A stretch of DNA of 64,000 nt. Source: Nitrospirota bacterium (GTDB taxonomy: Bacteria; Nitrospirota; Thermodesulfovibrionia; Thermodesulfovibrionales; JdFR-88). Both the position numbers and the translations under genes were made by a program. Below are positions 51,349-59,473 of the stretch, piece after piece (within the stretch, counting starts at the first letter, position 1; every line of letters begins with the position of its first letter). The notes under the pieces were generated by a model, which saw only the letters and a list, made by a program, of their open reading frames with translations, ran no database searches and was not told the origin of the DNA. The stretch spans positions 97,325 to 161,324 of the forward strand of contig JAKBYX010000002.1 of assembly GCA_021840255.1 (NCBI GenBank), in the 5' to 3' direction.

Positions 51349-52568
51349 GCAGGCAGGACAGTTCCTCTTTTTCAAGATGTCTTTCAGGCGGACAGCTCCT
51401 GGAGCTGGACGCATGCACCCAGTGCGGCGAATGCCTGAAATACTGCCCGGTGCAGGAAGTGACGGGAGACCGGTCCGTCTCCCCGCCCGAAAAGATACGG
51501 AATTTTAAGGATTTCATAAAAAAAACGGGCGTCCTCCGGCAGTGGCTTTTCGGCAAGGGCAGGATAGATGAAAAACTGCTTCAGGATTTCACAAAGGCCG
51601 TTTTTGAGTGCACCACGTGCGGCGCCTGCGGAGAGGCCTGCACCGTCGGCATTCATACCCAGAGGCTATGGCCCATGCTACGCAGGGAGATGGTCAAACG
51701 CGGGCTTGGGCCGATAGACCAGCAGAAGGAAGCGCCGGAGGCAGTGAGCAGGACCGGCAATCCTTATGACAGGCCCGCCGGTGACAGGTTCTCATGGCGG
51801 CCTCCGGAGGTAAAAGTGGCGCAGAGGGCCAATCTGGGCTATTATGCAGGCTGCACCGGGGCCTATGATGCAACGCCAATGGTGCGGGGTGACGTGCAGG
51901 CTCTCTCCCGCGTGGGGGAGCCTTTTACAATGCTTCCAGCGGAGGAAGAGGTCTGCTGCGGTTTCCCGCTTTTCATAACGGGGCAGTTCGAGTTGCTGGA
52001 GGGGCTTGTAAAAAAGCTGGTCGAGGCGTACGCCAAAAAAGGGGTGAAGACGCTCATATGCTCATGTCCCTGCTGCGTGAATATGATATCAAGGGACTGG
52101 CCGTCATTCTACGGGCGGAGGCTGCCCTTTGGCATCATGCATATTTCCCAATATATAGACCGCTCTTTTGCGGAGGGCAGGCTGTCCGTAAACAGGACCC
52201 TTGATGAGCGGCTTATATATCACGATCCCTGCTACCTGAGCAGGGGAGTGGGAATAACGGAAGAGCCGCGCAGGGTCCTTGAGCGGATACCGGGTGCGCA
52301 GTTGCTGGAGTTTGAGAGAAACAGGGTGAACTCGCGCTGCTGCGGGGCTGGGGGCGCCGCGAGGAAGGTGTTCCGGGACAACGCGCTGGCCATATTCAGG
52401 TTGGCCATAAATGAGGCTTGTGAGAAAAAGGCGGACAGGCTTGTCCTGGGCTGCCCGGCCTGTTACTCCATTGCGGGGGCCGCTCTGGAGGGCCACGATA
52501 GCCGGGGAAAAAACGGCGGGCAACTTGGTATCGTGGATGTAATGGAACTTCTAGCGGAGGTCTTCTGA
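51345..52568 (+). CDS. HdrD-like Fe-S oxidoreductase subunit (two CCG domains)
   Basis: A 407-residue cytoplasmic subunit. Two 4Fe-4S motifs (CTQCGECLKYCPV near 26; CTTCGACGEACTVG near 90) are followed by two CCG domains: YYAGC-x-EEVCCGFPLF-x-CSCPCC and HDPCYL-x-SRCCGAGG-x-LGCPAC. In HdrD the CCG cysteines hold the non-cubane 4Fe-4S clusters that reduce the CoM-CoB heterodisulfide. Related subunits (DsrK, GlpC) act on other thiols or substrates. The cysteate synthase and ComDE genes right behind it support a coenzyme M-linked disulfide as substrate; that is inference. Confidence 0.88.
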   Translation: MSRQDSSSFSRCLSGGQLLELDACTQCGECLKYCPVQEVTGDRSVSPPEKIRNFKDFIKKTGVLRQWLFGKGRIDEKLLQDFTKAVFECTTCGACGEACTVGIHTQRLWPMLRREMVKRGLGPIDQQKEAPEAVSRTGNPYDRPAGDRFSWRPPEVKVAQRANLGYYAGCTGAYDATPMVRGDVQALSRVGEPFTMLPAEEEVCCGFPLFITGQFELLEGLVKKLVEAYAKKGVKTLICSCPCCVNMISRDWPSFYGRRLPFGIMHISQYIDRSFAEGRLSVNRTLDERLIYHDPCYLSRGVGITEEPRRVLERIPGAQLLEFERNRVNSRCCGAGGAARKVFRDNALAIFRLAINEACEKKADRLVLGCPACYSIAGAALEGHDSRGKNGGQLGIVDVMELLAEVF

Positions 52569-52573
52569 TCGAT

Positions 52574-53830
52574 ATGAGCCATTTTTCCATCGTGTGCAGG
52601 AAATGCGGAAAGATGCTTGAAAACGCTTACTGCGCTTTTTGCGAGCACTGCGTAAACGCTCTTCTCGTAACGCAATACAAGGACAAGGAATTTTCATGCG
52701 GGCAGGCAGAGGGGGCCTGGAAATTCAACTGGCTCCCTGTCCATTCGCCGGGTTTCAGGCAGCCGGGCCCGGCAGTCTACCGTTCCGAAGGGTTCGCCCG
52801 GAAGATTGGCATCCCCGAGCTGTACATATGTTTCTGCGGGTACTGGCCGGAAAAAGGCGCCCACCTTAAGACCTGCACGTTCAAGGAGTTCGAGGCAGCC
52901 GTAGTCATCCAGAACGCGATGGAAAACGGGATGCAGGGTCTGGTGGCAGCCTCCGCCGGGAATACTGCCAGGGCGTTCGCTCATCTTTCCTCCGTCGCGG
53001 GCTTCCCGGCCATTATAGTTGTGCCTTCCATGTGTCTTTCCGAGATGTGGTATCTTGGGGATGAAGCCTCCGGCGGCGCTCCCACCATAGCGGTCTCGGA
53101 TGGCGATTACGCGGATTCCATAAACACCGCCAAACGCATAGCCATTGTGGCCGGAATGCCTTTTGAAGGAGGCGTGAAAAACATAGCAAAAAGGGACGGG
53201 CTCGGAATAGCCATGCTGGAGGCGGTAAGCACCATGGGGATGCTCCCGCGCCACTATTTCCAGGCGGTGGGAAGCGGAGCAGGGGCAATTGCCGCATGGG
53301 AGATGTCCGAAAGGTTTTTGAAGGACGGGCGGTTCGGCAAGGTACTGCCCGCCCTGCACCTGGCCCAGAACCTGCCCTTTGCTCCCATGACAAAGGCATA
53401 CCTGAAAAAAAGCAGGGAGCTCTTCCCGGAAGACCTGGACTTTGCGCTTGTAAGCGAGACCACAACCAGAGTCCTTTCAAACAGGTATCCGGCCTACGGA
53501 GTGCTGGGGGGCGTGTACGATGCGCTTGAGGCGACCGGGGGCGTGATGTACGGGGTAGCAAATGAGGAGGTCTACGCGGCAATGGACCTTTTCGAGGAGA
53601 CGGAAGGGATAGACCTGGTGCCCGCAGCTGGTGTTGCCGCCGCCGCGCTCATACAGGCAACAAGGAGCGGCAAGGTGGGAACGGACGGGCCGGTGCTGCT
53701 TAATATAACGGGAGGCGGCGAGAGGCGGCTTAAAAGGGACAGGGCCGTCAAGAGGGTGAGCCCTTATTTGATTTCCAAAAATGCATCAGAAAACGAGATA
53801 GAGAAACTGCTTAATTATGCTATGCGCTGA
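52574..53830 (+). CDS. Cysteate synthase (threonine-synthase-like)
   Basis: PLP enzyme expected to make L-cysteate from O-phosphoserine and sulfite, the entry to coenzyme M in Methanosarcina-type archaea. The 418 residues match that enzyme's length. The N-terminus has a zinc-ribbon pattern (CRKCGKML, CAFCEHCVN). HLKTCTFKEFEAA carries the candidate PLP lysine, SAGNTARAFAH (near 137) is the phosphate/PLP loop, and LLNITGGGE is near the end. Threonine synthase is the alternative, but canonical TS motifs (NPTGSFKDR) are absent and the next gene is sulfopyruvate decarboxylase, two steps down the same pathway. The genes overlap by 14 bases. Confidence 0.8.
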   Translation: MSHFSIVCRKCGKMLENAYCAFCEHCVNALLVTQYKDKEFSCGQAEGAWKFNWLPVHSPGFRQPGPAVYRSEGFARKIGIPELYICFCGYWPEKGAHLKTCTFKEFEAAVVIQNAMENGMQGLVAASAGNTARAFAHLSSVAGFPAIIVVPSMCLSEMWYLGDEASGGAPTIAVSDGDYADSINTAKRIAIVAGMPFEGGVKNIAKRDGLGIAMLEAVSTMGMLPRHYFQAVGSGAGAIAAWEMSERFLKDGRFGKVLPALHLAQNLPFAPMTKAYLKKSRELFPEDLDFALVSETTTRVLSNRYPAYGVLGGVYDALEATGGVMYGVANEEVYAAMDLFEETEGIDLVPAAGVAAAALIQATRSGKVGTDGPVLLNITGGGERRLKRDRAVKRVSPYLISKNASENEIEKLLNYAMR

Positions 53831-54980
53831 AGAAAAGCTAACAGAGATGCTGCGCGAAGGCGGAGTGGATTTTACAGCAACGCTGCCCTGCGACAGGATA
53901 AAAGGGCTTTTGGGCCTGGTGTCCCGCGGTTTCTTCCACGTGCCCCTTACGCGCGAGGAGGAGGGCGTGGGCATATGCGCCGGGGCGGCGCTTACAGGTA
54001 AAAGGCCCGCCATGTTCATCCAGAACTCGGGGATAGGCAACATGATAAATGCCCTTCTGTCGCTTACCGGTTTTTATGGGCTTCCGCTTGCCGTCTTCGT
54101 CAGCCACAGGGGCGTTTACAAAGAGAAGATCGCGGCCCAGGCGCCGATGGGCCTTAAGCTGCCGGGTATCCTTAGGGGAGCCGGGATAGGTTTTACCGCC
54201 ATTGACTCCGCCTCTGACCTGGCGCTTGTTCCAAAAATTCTGGAAAAGGTCTATTTGAAAAACCGGATACACGCCTTTCTCCTTTCCCCAGCCCTGTGGG
54301 AAGGCTCAAAACTGAAGATCGAAGGGAATTTTTTGGAAGCGGGGCGGAAAAGAGGCGGGCCCCCGCTTGCCGGATCTTTTGGTAGCCCCAAAATGGTAAA
54401 AACGCTTTCAAAGAACCTTGACAGGTATGGGATCCTTTCAGCCATATGGCCTTTCCTTGAGGAAAAAGCCGTGGTCTGCAATTTAGGGTTCCCATCGAGG
54501 GAGTTATACCACATAGGGCACAGGCCATCGCATTTTTACATGCTTGGCAGCATGGGAATGGCCACGCCCGTAGGCCTTGGGATCGCGCTCTCTGATACAA
54601 ATAGCTCAAAAGAGGTGGTCGTAATAGACGGGGATGGAAGCCTCTTGATGAACCCCGGCACCCTGGCCACCGCCGCCTGCCTTTCAGGGGGCAAAAACCT
54701 GACGATCCTGGCGGTTGATAACGGGGCTTACGGCTCAACCGGAAATCAGCCCACGCTGACGGCGGGCTGCATAGACCTTGGGGCCGTGGCAAAGGGGTTC
54801 GGGCTGGAAACGGTAAAGGCGGAGGGGGAAAAAGAGCTCGCAAATGCCCTTGGGAGAAAAACAAAAGGGCCTAAATTCATTCACGCCCTTGCCCTGCCGG
54901 GGAATCGGGACGTCCCTGTTATCCCGCTTGGGCATATGGAGATAAAACGGGAGTTCATGGAGTTTTTGCGCGGTTTTTAA
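53817..54980 (+). CDS. comDE: Sulfopyruvate decarboxylase, ComD-ComE fusion
   Basis: Thiamine-diphosphate enzyme converting sulfopyruvate to sulfoacetaldehyde in coenzyme M synthesis. The 387 residues contain both subunits: ComD-like 1-170 (TREEEGVGICAGAALTGKRP, IQNSGIGNMINALLSL, SHRG, AQAPMG) and ComE-like 195-387 (NLGFPSRELY, FYMLGSMGMATPVGLGIAL, the TPP motif VIDGDGSLLMNPGTLAT, NGAYGSTGNQPT). Phosphonopyruvate decarboxylase is a relative, but the neighbouring cysteate synthase favours sulfopyruvate. It is the last gene of the plus-strand cluster. The enzyme completing coenzyme M from sulfoacetaldehyde was not seen. Confidence 0.85.
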   Translation: MLCAEEKLTEMLREGGVDFTATLPCDRIKGLLGLVSRGFFHVPLTREEEGVGICAGAALTGKRPAMFIQNSGIGNMINALLSLTGFYGLPLAVFVSHRGVYKEKIAAQAPMGLKLPGILRGAGIGFTAIDSASDLALVPKILEKVYLKNRIHAFLLSPALWEGSKLKIEGNFLEAGRKRGGPPLAGSFGSPKMVKTLSKNLDRYGILSAIWPFLEEKAVVCNLGFPSRELYHIGHRPSHFYMLGSMGMATPVGLGIALSDTNSSKEVVVIDGDGSLLMNPGTLATAACLSGGKNLTILAVDNGAYGSTGNQPTLTAGCIDLGAVAKGFGLETVKAEGEKELANALGRKTKGPKFIHALALPGNRDVPVIPLGHMEIKREFMEFLRGF

Positions 54981-55034
54981 TAAAGCAAACCCGCCAATAC
55001 GGCAGAGTTTTTCATATGAGACCAGCTTTTTATT

Positions 55035-55658
55035 TTATAACTGGCCGGTCTCACGGTATTTTTTAATGTAGAGTTTAAGCGCCCGGTATATAAGCCAGTC
55101 CATTGCCAGGTTGTTGTCCACCGAGATCTCCAGAAGGCTGTCTACGATCTCTTTTTCAAGCAGCGAGCCGTTTCTTTCCGCCAGTTCCTCCTTTTTTTCG
55201 GGTTGCCCCTCAGCCCTGCTTTCAGAATATGCGGCGCCGCCTTTTTCTTTTTTCTTTCCGGGTTGTGGTTTTTGTTTTTTCCCGTGTTCCCGTCCCAGCA
55301 GGCCGGCCAGCGTACTTACGTTGCCAGCCAGGGCCGCCTGAAGCACGTCTTCCGGCACTTGCAGCATGGGCCTTTCGGTCTCATCAGCTTTCATTTCTTG
55401 GCTTGGGCCGGAAGCGGGCCCGGCTGGCCTTTCCGCGAAAGGCACCCCGGACATGCCCATCATCAACCCGGCCAGTTTCCGGGCATATTCGCCCTCCGGC
55501 ATATTCTCTTTCATGAACTCTTCAACCTTGCCTTCCGCCATAGCCTCCTGAAGCTTGTCGAACACGAGGCCTTCCCTTTCCGGCTGTTCATGGAAACCTG
55601 GCCTCGTTTTTTTTCTGGGCGGCTGCGGCAATGATCGCTCTTTTTCTTTTTTGGGCAT
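55035..55658 (-). CDS. Hypothetical low-complexity protein
   Basis: A 207-residue protein rich in Lys, Glu, Pro and Gly. The N-terminal 30 residues and a middle segment (about 125-165) are disordered and highly charged. A helical C-terminal part (EKEIVDSLLEISVDNNLAMDWLIYRALKLYIKKYRETG) looks folded. No family was recognised. It is convergent with comDE; a GAGACC/GGTCTC stem at about 55017-55054 spans the junction and may end transcription in both directions. Confidence 0.55.
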   Translation of the reverse strand: MPKKEKERSLPQPPRKKTRPGFHEQPEREGLVFDKLQEAMAEGKVEEFMKENMPEGEYARKLAGLMMGMSGVPFAERPAGPASGPSQEMKADETERPMLQVPEDVLQAALAGNVSTLAGLLGREHGKKQKPQPGKKKEKGGAAYSESRAEGQPEKKEELAERNGSLLEKEIVDSLLEISVDNNLAMDWLIYRALKLYIKKYRETGQL

Positions 55659-55731
55659 TTTTCCCCTCTGGTTAACGCTTTTTTCTCTGCCTAATGCAAT
55701 GATAGCACAGGGGAGCTGATTTTTAGGGTTT

Positions 55732-56688
55732 TTACCGGCCTTTTACCGGCGAGTAATGGTCGCCTGCGGGGTGCACCTTTCTTATGAATCCGGTTTCAAA
55801 TATGTCCTCCCGCGAAAAAAAGTCCTTTTTGCCTATCCCCTGCCCAATGTAGCCAAGCCTCTTAAGGGCGCTGGCAAAATCCATAGTCACCTTCATGTAT
55901 TCCTCCGTAAGTTGGGCGCAGTATTTCGGGGACATATTGATGGCGTCCAGGACAAATTGCTCATCTGCCACGCCGGTGTAGGAGGATATCCTTCTCGCGC
56001 ACTCCACAGGGTTTTCCCTAAGCTCGCGGGAGGATTCCTCATGTTTTTTTAAAAATTTTTCCAGCTCGCCAGGATGTGATTTGATGAACTCCTCTGCAGC
56101 CGCGATCCCGTAGCTTGGGTTGCCGGGCCAGATGAGATGAGGCGGATAAAGCGCCTGGCCGCCAGCATAGCGCACGATGGCGACAGCAAGCGAAGGGGTG
56201 CCAAGGGCCGCCTGGACCTGGTTTTTAGAAACGGCCTCCGTTATCGCATCGGCCCATTTGAAATTTACGACCTCCACAGACCCTGCAAGGCCGTAACGCG
56301 CAAGGGCATCGGAAAGTATCACATCATGTATGGAACCCTTCCCGGGCACGCCAATTTTTTTGCCCTTTAACTGGCCCAGGACCTGGTCAAAACCCTGCAG
56401 GCCGGGATAGCCTTTGAGTCCTTTAATGCCAGCCATTACGGTGCCTTCAATATGCCCGCCCGCCACACATTTTATTCTTACGCCTTGTTGTATTCCGATG
56501 ATCGCGGGGGGCAGCCCTATGTATGCGATATCGATCAACCCCTGCCGGAAGGCGTTCACTATATCAGGGCCAGTGGCAAAGAGCCTCCATTCAAGATCAA
56601 AGAACTCCCCCGGTCCTTTTGCCATCAGGAGCATGGCGGTGTGATAAAAGGTGGACAGGTGCCCCACACGGATGCATTCGCTTTTCAT
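55732..56688 (-). CDS. Substrate-binding protein of the nitrate/sulfonate (NMT1/SsuA) type without signal peptide
   Basis: A 318-residue periplasmic-binding-protein fold: IRVGHLSTFYHTAMLLMAKG at the start, AFRQGLIDIAYIGLPPAIIG, KGKKIGVPGKGSIHDVILSDAL and AAEEFIKSHPGELEKFLKKHEESS. This is the aliphatic sulfonate/taurine/nitrate/pyrimidine-precursor group. The protein starts directly with the first beta strand and a stop lies just upstream, so it has no export signal; no permease or ATPase genes adjoin. It may be a cytoplasmic sensor or enzyme, perhaps for a sulfonate given the neighbouring genes. Confidence 0.78.
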   Translation of the reverse strand: MKSECIRVGHLSTFYHTAMLLMAKGPGEFFDLEWRLFATGPDIVNAFRQGLIDIAYIGLPPAIIGIQQGVRIKCVAGGHIEGTVMAGIKGLKGYPGLQGFDQVLGQLKGKKIGVPGKGSIHDVILSDALARYGLAGSVEVVNFKWADAITEAVSKNQVQAALGTPSLAVAIVRYAGGQALYPPHLIWPGNPSYGIAAAEEFIKSHPGELEKFLKKHEESSRELRENPVECARRISSYTGVADEQFVLDAINMSPKYCAQLTEEYMKVTMDFASALKRLGYIGQGIGKKDFFSREDIFETGFIRKVHPAGDHYSPVKGR

Positions 56689-56845
56689 TGGTAAAGATAT
56701 TTTACCTTACGGATGCATAAATTAAACTTGCAAATACCGGCCACGCCGGAGCGCTCAAATCAACTATGCCGCAACAAGAAAAAACCAGGGCCGTAAAAAA
56801 CAGAAGACAAAGCCAGGATTTTGTGAGACACTATTCAGAGCTAGA

Positions 56846-56874
56846 GGGGAAAAGTTTTAAAAGCTCTTTTCCCC
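56846..56874. promoter_or_regulatory. Hairpin in the leader of the polysaccharide locus
   Basis: Perfect 9-bp stem GGGGAAAAG/CTTTTCCCC with an 11-base loop, in the 300-base gap 56689-56989. No T-run follows on either strand, so a plain terminator is unlikely; it may be an antitermination or leader structure for the long operon downstream. A TTGACG lies at about 56880. Nothing else was seen in this gap. Confidence 0.35.
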
Positions 56875-56989
56875 AAAAATTGACGCGGTACTTTCTTTGT
56901 GATCTCCATGTACTCCCGGACCGCAGCTGTCTCCCCGGAGACGAACTATCTGCCCCGGACCTATTACGACTGGCGAGAGGTCGTTCTAC

Positions 56990-58441
56990 GTGGCAAAAGG
57001 ACAGTTTGAATCCAGGCTAAGGACCGTGGCCGGCATTGCCTTGCTGGCGTGCGCCGACCTATGCGTACTGTTTGTCCTCGTATTCTCCGCGAAGGCCATC
57101 AGAGAAAGCTTTCTTCCGCTTTTCTTCCACTCAATGCCGGCTTTTGTGTTCCGGCCCTGGAATTACCACTGGATCATTCCTGTCTGGCTCGCTGTGCTTG
57201 CATATAATGGCGCATATACAAAAAGGTTTACCTTCTGGGATGAGGTAAAGTCCCTCTGGAAAACCACTTTTATTGTCAGCGTTGCCGCTTTCTCGCTTTT
57301 TTTCATTGCCAAGGAAGGGGATAGGTTCTCACGGGCGTTCCTGCTGGCCATCTGTTTTCTGTCCCTGATATCTTTTCCGCTGATAAGGACTTTGGCAAAA
57401 AAGGCCTTGTACAGGTTAGGGTTTTTAAGAAGAAAGCTGCTCATATTGGGCTCTGGCGATGCCGCGCGGGGTGCGCTGCAGGCCGTGCGCAGGGAAAAGA
57501 ACCTTGGCTATGATGTGTCCGGATTTATCGGAGAGGCCGCCGGAACCAATGCGGGGCGCATAGACGGCCTGAAGGTGCACGGCTTCATGGACAAGGCCGA
57601 CCGGTATATCAGGAGGTGCTGCATTAATGACGTAATGATAGCCGCGCCGGACCTGGACAAAGACAGGCTCGCAAATATCATAAGCAAGGTCCAGCACAAG
57701 GCGGAAAACACATTATTCATGCCGGACATGGCTGCAGTGGCTGTCCTGGGGGCGGAATTCAGGTATTTCGGCAGCCAGGAAGGCATGGTTATCGAGATAA
57801 AAAACAACCTCAGAAGACCGCACAATTATGTTCTTAAAAAGCTCTTCGACTTAACAGTCGGGTTTGCATTGGCCGCGATATTCTTGGTCCCTGTCATGGT
57901 GATATTTTTGATGGTGAAAGCCACCTCCGCGGGACCGGCCATATTCAGACAGCTAAGGATCGGCAAAAACGTACAGGCATTCTGGTGCTATAAGTTCAGG
58001 ACGATGTATGTGGACGCGGAGGCAAGACTGGAAAAACTTCTTGCGGCCGACCCTGCGGCAAGGCAGGAATGGCAGACTTACAGGAAACTCAGAAATGATC
58101 CCAGGGTTACAAGCCTGGGGAAGTTCCTACGGGCAACATCCCTTGATGAGCTGCCGCAGATCTTTAATATGCTTAAAGGAGAAATGAGCTTCATAGGGCC
58201 CAGGCCTGTTACACGGGATGAAATAGATATCTATTACAAGGAGAGCTCAAGGCTTTGTTTCAGCGTTCTACCGGGTATAACCGGTCTCTGGCAGGTCAGC
58301 GGCCGGAATGAAATGGACTACGAAAGCCGGGTGAAGCTGGACCTGTGGTATGTAAGGAACTGGAATATGTGGCTCGACATGATCATTCTTCTTAAGACGG
58401 TGCGGGTGGTGCTTTCCAGGGAGGGCAGCAGGGATTTTTAA
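56990..58441 (+). CDS. Polyprenyl-phosphate sugar phosphotransferase (WbaP type)
   Basis: Initiates polysaccharide repeat assembly by loading sugar-1-phosphate onto undecaprenyl phosphate. 483 residues from a GTG: four to five membrane segments (about 10-130), a Rossmann-like soluble domain (KLLILGSGDAARGALQAV, CCINDVMIAAPD), a further membrane helix (about 287-310) and the catalytic domain (RQLRIGKNVQAFWCYKFRTM, TSLDELPQIFNMLKGEMSFIGPRPV, GLWQVSGRNEMDYESRVKLD). All motifs of the bacterial sugar transferase family are present. It heads the operon that runs to the window end. Confidence 0.93.
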   Translation: MAKGQFESRLRTVAGIALLACADLCVLFVLVFSAKAIRESFLPLFFHSMPAFVFRPWNYHWIIPVWLAVLAYNGAYTKRFTFWDEVKSLWKTTFIVSVAAFSLFFIAKEGDRFSRAFLLAICFLSLISFPLIRTLAKKALYRLGFLRRKLLILGSGDAARGALQAVRREKNLGYDVSGFIGEAAGTNAGRIDGLKVHGFMDKADRYIRRCCINDVMIAAPDLDKDRLANIISKVQHKAENTLFMPDMAAVAVLGAEFRYFGSQEGMVIEIKNNLRRPHNYVLKKLFDLTVGFALAAIFLVPVMVIFLMVKATSAGPAIFRQLRIGKNVQAFWCYKFRTMYVDAEARLEKLLAADPAARQEWQTYRKLRNDPRVTSLGKFLRATSLDELPQIFNMLKGEMSFIGPRPVTRDEIDIYYKESSRLCFSVLPGITGLWQVSGRNEMDYESRVKLDLWYVRNWNMWLDMIILLKTVRVVLSREGSRDF

Positions 58442-58648
58442 TTTTTAAAAAAATACGGGAGAAGTATTTTGGCCCTTGCCTTATGGCCAAAAAGCTGTAG
58501 AATTTGGCTTGGGAACGCCGGCCCCCGGCAGAAACGCGTCCGGGGGAATATTACGGCGGCCGGGGAAGGGGGAGTTTCGGATTTGGAACTCATTCGTTTG
58601 ATAAATTTCCTGATAAAGGGTCCCGCCTGACGCATTCCCCGGATCGGG

Positions 58649-59473
58649 ATGAAAAAGAGACTGACATTTATATTGGCGAAATTCGGCAATTTCCTGCTCA
58701 CTCTTTATCAGAAGAGGTTCCTTATCTTCGAGATGGCCAAAAGGGACGTTATGACCAGCCTAGCCGGCTCCATGCTGGGTTTTTTCTGGACCTTTATCAA
58801 CCCGTCCATCAATATCGCCGTATTGTGGTTCGTTTTCGGTGTCTTGTTCAGGTCCCCCGCCGTGGGCGGCGCCCCTTATATAGTCTATATGACCGCAGGC
58901 ATGGCGGTCTGGAACACATTCAGCGAGATCATAAACAATTCCACGAACGTCTTTGTGGGCAATGCGCATCTTGTAAAAAAAGTCATGTTCCCTCTGAGCA
59001 TATTGCCGGTGGTCAAAGTGGCGGCCTCTTTAGTGACGCACGGCGTTTTCCTGCTCCTTTTAATCATGCTTATACTGACGCATAAAATGCCTGTCAGCCT
59101 GTTCTGGTTCCAAGCCCTTTATTATTTCTTTGCGATGTGCGTCCTTGCCCTGGGCATAGGCTGGATTACTTCCTCGGTCAATGTTTTTTCGAGGGACACT
59201 GTCCAGGTCGTGAACGTGGCCCTGCAACTGGGGTTTTGGGCGACCCCCATAGTATGGGACCCCAAAGCATTGCCGCACAAGGTCATGTTTCTTCTGAGAT
59301 TCAATCCCATGTTTTATGTCGTCCAGGGCTACCGGGCCTCCTTTTTCTCATCGGAGCCCTTCTGGGCTCATTGGAAGATGATGCTTTACTTCTGGGGAGA
59401 AGCCTTCGTCATTTTTGCCTTGGGAGCCTTCTTTTATACAAAACTTAAGCCGCATTTCGCGGATGTGCTATAA
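58649..59473 (+). CDS. ABC-2 type polysaccharide export permease (Wzm type)
   Basis: A 274-residue inner-membrane permease with six membrane segments. Conserved parts: RDVMTSLAGSMLGFFWTFINP before segment 1, YIVYMTAGMAVWNTFSEIINNS, VKKVMFPLSILPV, and FWATPIVWDP near the C-terminal segments. It exports a lipid-linked polysaccharide together with the ATPase encoded directly behind it (next start is adjacent to its stop). The start used is the ATG at 58649; the gap of 207 bases before it shows no gene. Confidence 0.92.
   Translation: MKKRLTFILAKFGNFLLTLYQKRFLIFEMAKRDVMTSLAGSMLGFFWTFINPSINIAVLWFVFGVLFRSPAVGGAPYIVYMTAGMAVWNTFSEIINNSTNVFVGNAHLVKKVMFPLSILPVVKVAASLVTHGVFLLLLIMLILTHKMPVSLFWFQALYYFFAMCVLALGIGWITSSVNVFSRDTVQVVNVALQLGFWATPIVWDPKALPHKVMFLLRFNPMFYVVQGYRASFFSSEPFWAHWKMMLYFWGEAFVIFALGAFFYTKLKPHFADVL

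Noticed and set aside
55017-55054. Terminator between comDE and the convergent gene
   Set aside because: The GAGACC/GGTCTC stem has a long loop and extends into the coding end of the convergent gene; mentioned there but not called as a separate terminator.
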